64,000 bases of DNA, taken from contig NZ_QOHG01000008.1 in assembly GCF_003319125.1 (NCBI RefSeq), positions 124,001-188,000 on the forward strand. Direction: 5' to 3'. The notes beneath the pieces are model-generated. The model had not been told where the DNA came from. It saw nothing but the letters and a program-made list of their open reading frames with translations, and did no database searches. This stretch comes from Blastococcus sp. TF02A-26. Its GTDB lineage: Bacteria > Actinomycetota > Actinomycetes > Mycobacteriales > Geodermatophilaceae. A program made the position numbers and the translations under genes. This document shows, piece by piece, positions 60,418 to 64,000 of the stretch; the first letter of the stretch is position 1, and each line of letters starts with the position of its first letter.

Positions 60418-62601
60418 ATGTCGACGACGGCGACGGCGGAGGCGTCCGGCGGGTCCACCGGCCGCAGGCGGCCCGGACTCCGCTCGATCCTGGTGTGGGG
60501 CGCGGTCGCCGCCGTGGGGGCGGTCTGCTGGACGGTGCTGGCCGTGGCGCGGGGCGAGAGCGTCTCGGCGCTGTGGATCCTCTTCGCCGCGCTCTGCTCC
60601 TACGCGATCGCCTACCGCTTCTACTCGCGGTTCATCGCCCGGCGGGTCCTCCGGGTCGACGACGGCCGGGCCACGCCGGCCGAGCGCCACTCCGACGGCA
60701 TCGACTACGACGTCACCGACCGGCGGGTGCTGTTCGGTCACCACTTCGCGGCCATCGCCGGGGCCGGTCCCCTCGTCGGGCCTGTCCTCGCCGCGCAGAT
60801 GGGGTACCTGCCCGGGACCATCTGGATCATCGTCGGCGTCATCTTCGCCGGCGCCGTCCAGGACATGACCGTCCTGTTCTTCTCGATGCGGCGCAACGGC
60901 AAGAGCCTCGGGCAGATGGTCCGCGAGGAGATCGGCGTCGTCGGCGGGATCGCCGCGCTGATCGCCGTCTTCGCGATCATGATCATCATCCTGGCGGTGC
61001 TGGCGCTCATCGTGGTCAACGCCCTGGCGGAGTCCCCGTGGGGCGTCTTCTCGATCGCGCTGACCATCCCGATCGCGTTGTTCATGGGCGTCTACCTGAG
61101 GGTGCTGCGGCCCGGCAGGGTGCTGGAGGCCACGGCCCTCGGCGTCGTCCTCCTGCTGGCCGCGGTCGTCGGCGGCGGCTACGTCGAGGGCTCCGGCCTG
61201 GGCGACGCGCTGACGCTGTCCAAGGAGTGGCTGGTCGTCGCGCTCGTCGTGTACGGGTTCGTCGCGTCGGTGCTGCCGGTGTGGCTGCTGCTGACCCCGC
61301 GCGACTACCTGTCGACGTTCATGAAGGTCGGCGTCATCGCGCTGCTGGCCGTCGGCCTGCTCCTGGCCCGGCCGGTGCTCCAGGCCGACGCGGTCACGGA
61401 CTTCGCGCGGGAGGGCACCGGCCCGGTGTTCGCCGGCTCCCTGTTCCCGTTCGTCTTCATCACCATCGCCTGCGGCGCCCTGTCGGGCTTCCACGCCCTG
61501 ATCTCCTCGGGGACGACGCCCAAGATGATCGCCAAGGAGAGCCACGTCCGGCTGGTCGGCTACGGCGGCATGCTCATGGAGAGCTTCGTGGCGATCAGCG
61601 CGCTCATCGCCGCGGTCGTGATCGACCAGGGGCTGTACTTCGCGATGAACGCCCCGCTCGGGGCCACCGGCGGCGACCCCGAGACCGCGGCCACGTTCGT
61701 CCAGGGGCTCGGCTTCCAGACCACCGCCGAGGACCTCGCCGCGGCCGCGGCGGCGGTCGAGGAACCGCTGATCAGCCGCACCGGTGGTGCGCCGACCCTG
61801 GCGGTGGGCATCTCGACCATCCTGTCCGACGCGTTCGGCGGCTCGCTGGCGGCGTTCTGGTACCACTTCGCGATCATGTTCGAGGCGCTGTTCATCCTCA
61901 CGGCCGTCGACGCCGGCACCCGGGTGGGCCGGTTCATGCTGCAGGACACGGTCGGCAACGTGTGGAAGCGCTTCGGCGACCTGACGTGGCGGCCGGGCAA
62001 CGTCATCGCCAGCGCGGTGGTCGTGGCGCTGTGGGGGTCGATCCTCTACATCGGCGTCACCGACCCCCTCGGCGGGGTCAACCAGCTCTTCCCGCTGTTC
62101 GGCATCGCCAACCAGCTGCTGGCGGCCATCGCGCTGCTCCTGGTCACGGTGCTGCTCATCAAGCACGGCCGCGTGCGGTACGCGCGGGTACCCGGCATCC
62201 CGCTGGTGTGGGACCTCGTCGTGACGATGACCGCGAGCTTCCAGAAGGTCTTCTCCTCGGACCCGGCGGTCGGCTACTTCGCGCAGCGCAACCGCTACGC
62301 CGACGCCCGCGACGCCGGGGAGGTCCTCGCACCGGCGCAGGACCCCGGGCAGATGGACCAGGTCGTGTTCAACTCGACCCTCAACGGCGTGCTCCAGGCG
62401 GTGTTCGCGGTGCTCGTGCTCGTCGTCGCCGTGCACGCCGCCGTCGTCATCGCACGAGCCCTCCGATCCCGTGGAGCGGTCCCGACCACGGAGGAACCGG
62501 CCGTGCCGTCGCAGATCGTCGAGCCGGCGGGGCTGTTCGCCACGGCGGAGGAGAAGCGGGCGATGGCCGAGCAGCGCGAGCTCGCCGGGAGCGCCCGGTG
62601 A
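60418..62601 (+). CDS. cstA: Carbon starvation protein A (pyruvate/peptide transporter)
   Basis: 727 residues with some sixteen hydrophobic helices. FGHHFAAIAGAGPLVGPVLA, GVIFAGAVQDMTVLFFSMRR and SGFHALISSGTTPKMIAKES are the conserved CstA motifs. It takes up pyruvate or peptides during carbon limitation. ATG 60418 has GGAGGTG just upstream. The stop overlaps the start of the small YbdD-like gene, its usual partner. Confidence 0.95.
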   Translation: MSTTATAEASGGSTGRRRPGLRSILVWGAVAAVGAVCWTVLAVARGESVSALWILFAALCSYAIAYRFYSRFIARRVLRVDDGRATPAERHSDGIDYDVTDRRVLFGHHFAAIAGAGPLVGPVLAAQMGYLPGTIWIIVGVIFAGAVQDMTVLFFSMRRNGKSLGQMVREEIGVVGGIAALIAVFAIMIIILAVLALIVVNALAESPWGVFSIALTIPIALFMGVYLRVLRPGRVLEATALGVVLLLAAVVGGGYVEGSGLGDALTLSKEWLVVALVVYGFVASVLPVWLLLTPRDYLSTFMKVGVIALLAVGLLLARPVLQADAVTDFAREGTGPVFAGSLFPFVFITIACGALSGFHALISSGTTPKMIAKESHVRLVGYGGMLMESFVAISALIAAVVIDQGLYFAMNAPLGATGGDPETAATFVQGLGFQTTAEDLAAAAAAVEEPLISRTGGAPTLAVGISTILSDAFGGSLAAFWYHFAIMFEALFILTAVDAGTRVGRFMLQDTVGNVWKRFGDLTWRPGNVIASAVVVALWGSILYIGVTDPLGGVNQLFPLFGIANQLLAAIALLLVTVLLIKHGRVRYARVPGIPLVWDLVVTMTASFQKVFSSDPAVGYFAQRNRYADARDAGEVLAPAQDPGQMDQVVFNSTLNGVLQAVFAVLVLVVAVHAAVVIARALRSRGAVPTTEEPAVPSQIVEPAGLFATAEEKRAMAEQRELAGSAR

Positions 62602-62786
62602 CGCGCGCGCTGGTGACCGCGTGGCGCGGCGTGCGCTGGTACCTGCGCGAGTGGAGTGGGGAGGCCCGGTGGGACGACCACGTCGCCGAGTGCGCCGCGC
62701 ACGGGCACCCGCCGCTGAGTCGGCGGGAGTTCGAGCGGAGGCGGTCCGACGCCCGCGAGCGATCGACCGTGGCCCGCTGCTGCTGA
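62598..62786 (+). CDS. YbdD/YjiX-family small protein, CstA partner
   Basis: 62 residues from GTG 62598 in a 4-nt overlap with cstA. VRWYLREWSGEARWDDHVAE and HPPLSRREFERRR match the YbdD/YjiX family found next to cstA/btsT genes and required for full transporter activity. The end ARCC is Cys-rich. Confidence 0.9.
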   Translation: MTRALVTAWRGVRWYLREWSGEARWDDHVAECAAHGHPPLSRREFERRRSDARERSTVARCC

Positions 62787-62855
62787 CCGCCCCGTGGATG
62801 ACGACCTGCGGCATACTCAGCAGGTCGGTCGTGCACAACCGAGGGGTGAGCAGGC

Positions 62856-63578
62856 GTGGGAGGGACGGGCCAGGGGTCCGGCGTCGACGGCGGCTCGGAC
62901 GTCGTCCGGCTGCTCGGCCGGTTCGAGGACGTCACCGGATTCCTGGACGCGCTGGTGCGGTGGGCGGTGGACCGGACGCCCGGGGCGGAGGCCTGCGGCC
63001 TGACCCTGGAGGAGGCCGGCCGGGAGTTCACCGTCACCTACAGCGGAGAGCTGGCCCACCGCGGCGACGAGCGGCAGTACGAGCTCGACGACGGACCGTG
63101 CCTGCAGGCGCTGCGCTCCGGTCAGGTCGTCACCGTCGACGACATGGTCGAGGAGTCGCGCTGGGGTCGTTACCCGGAGCGCGCGGTCGAGGCCGGCGTC
63201 CTCTCCTCGCTGTCGTTCCCGCTGTCGCTGGGGGAGCGGGGCCGCGGGGCCCTCAACCTGTACGCCAGCCGGCCGCACGCCTTCACCACCGCTGACGGCG
63301 AGGCCGGCCGCGCGTGGGCGGGGCAGGCCAGCGGGGCCCTGCTCGTCGCCTGGCAGATGGCCGACCGGGAGAAGGCGGTCGGCGACCTCGCGCAGGGCAT
63401 GGAGACCCGGCAGACGATCGGGCAGGCGGTCGGGCTGCTGATGGCTCAGCGCCGGTGCACCGCCGACGAGGCGTTCGCCCTGCTCAAGGGAGCGAGTCAG
63501 CGCAGCAACGAGAAGCTGCGGGACGTCGCCGCCCGCATGGTCGCCGGCCACGAGGCCGACGTCCTCTCCTCCCGCTGA
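62856..63578 (+). CDS. GAF- and ANTAR-domain transcription antitermination regulator
   Basis: 240 residues. Residues ~15-165 are a GAF domain (LDDGPCLQALRSGQVVTVDD, FPLSLGERGRGALNLYA), and ~175-235 an ANTAR RNA-binding domain with ETRQTIGQAVGLLMAQRRCT and AFALLKGASQRSNEKLRDVA. Such proteins bind paired hairpins in leader RNAs and prevent termination. GTG 62856. The target operon cannot be deduced; common in actinomycetes. Confidence 0.93.
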   Translation: MGGTGQGSGVDGGSDVVRLLGRFEDVTGFLDALVRWAVDRTPGAEACGLTLEEAGREFTVTYSGELAHRGDERQYELDDGPCLQALRSGQVVTVDDMVEESRWGRYPERAVEAGVLSSLSFPLSLGERGRGALNLYASRPHAFTTADGEAGRAWAGQASGALLVAWQMADREKAVGDLAQGMETRQTIGQAVGLLMAQRRCTADEAFALLKGASQRSNEKLRDVAARMVAGHEADVLSSR

Positions 63579-63709
63579 CCGGACGCCACATCCGTCCCGT
63601 CCGGGACCGCCCGCCCCAGGGGGAACCGTCCGGGGTGCCGTCGGCGCTCCGGGCTGCCGACTCCGGAGACGACACCCCGTCCCGGGGTCGCCGCCTGGAG
63701 GAGACCGCC

Positions 63710-64000
63710 ATGTCGCCGTCGCAGCCCCGTCCCCGTGCCGAACGGCGTGCCGGCGCCCAGCTGGTGGCCGGCGCCGGCGCCGAGCTCGGCTGCGGGGAGG
63801 CCCCCGAGGTCCGGGTCCTGCCCGACGGCCGGCTCTGGCTCGCCGACGTCGGTGCCGCGGTCTCGGCCGTCGAGCTCTACCGGGCGGCCCGCGGCGTGCT
63901 CGCGGCAGGGCTGGACGCGATGGCGCGGGTGTCCGGCCAGTCGGTCGAGGAGGTCACCTTCGGCTGGCTGGTGAGCCTGCAGATGGACGACCTCCTCGCC
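63710..64000 (+). CDS. Hypothetical protein, 3' truncated by window edge
   Basis: The 97 codons visible from ATG 63710 (MSPSQPRPRAERRAGAQLVA) run open through the edge. GGAGGAG lies 7 bp upstream. Contains VRVLPDGRLWLADVGAAVSA and helical SGQSVEEVTFGWLVSLQMDD; I do not recognise the family. Confidence 0.65.
   Translation, partial: MSPSQPRPRAERRAGAQLVAGAGAELGCGEAPEVRVLPDGRLWLADVGAAVSAVELYRAARGVLAAGLDAMARVSGQSVEEVTFGWLVSLQMDDLLA

Noticed and set aside
1-64000. CRISPR arrays, rRNA, tRNA and insertion sequences
   Set aside because: I saw no regularly spaced repeat array, no rRNA core sequences, no convincing tRNA cloverleaf and no transposase gene in the window.

Overview
The window is very GC-rich DNA with GTG starts, many 1-4 bp start/stop overlaps and typical actinobacterial genes (GAF-ANTAR regulator, F420-dependent reductase, glnA2/glnE, class F sortase, RNase H/CobC fusion, WS/DGAT acyltransferase). 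Gene content and codon use suggest an actinomycete, plausibly Geodermatophilaceae (Blastococcus, Geodermatophilus or Modestobacter). The family-level guess is inference; no rRNA is present.

Layout. 1-7.0 kb: the end of a membrane acyltransferase, then a minus-strand run of SDR epimerase, wax-ester/DGAT acyltransferase, alpha/beta hydrolase and FUSC protein. 7.1-11.6 kb: a NIF3-like, zinc-ribbon, RNase H/phosphatase trio (a conserved actinobacterial set), a frameshifted DHFR-family gene and nadA. 11.6-18.6 kb: an ArsB-like transporter, two tandem membrane GGDEF-EAL proteins, a DoxX-like protein and a PIG-L deacetylase.

18.6-31.2 kb: RNase P RNA (rnpB, 18607-19028) whose 3' end is the attachment site of a 12.2 kb integrative mobilizable element. 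A 31 bp direct repeat (19001-19031 and 31168-31198) bounds it. The backbone, all on the minus strand, is a tyrosine integrase, a toxin/ribbon-helix-helix pair, an excisionase and a MobF relaxase-helicase with palindromes (candidate oriT) just upstream. The cargo is visibly less GC-rich: an AbiEii-type nucleotidyltransferase carrying WYL-like and zinc-ribbon parts, and a convergent four-gene operon of two small unknown proteins, a PD-(D/E)XK nuclease with a helical C-terminus and a DUF4209 protein with an RNase-like R-x4-H motif. This operon is the best candidate in the window for an undescribed defence system.

31.4-46.1 kb: chromate transporter, CopC/CopD, CHRD protein with class F sortase, a Vms1/Rv2629-like protein with small partners, thioesterase, dehalogenase-like hydrolase, ChaB, M24 peptidase, diguanylate cyclase, cupin, F420 reductase and an AbiEi-like gene flanked by palindromic repeats. 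46.3-64 kb: panB, nadE, glnA2, a large membrane protein, an amidotransferase, glnE, aquaporin, CDGSH protein, a GAF/MCP sensor, heme-oxygenase-like enzyme, cstA with its small partner, a GAF-ANTAR regulator and a truncated unknown gene. Functionally, nadA and nadE cover NAD synthesis, panB pantothenate, and glnA2/glnE nitrogen assimilation; three c-di-GMP proteins indicate active second-messenger signalling.
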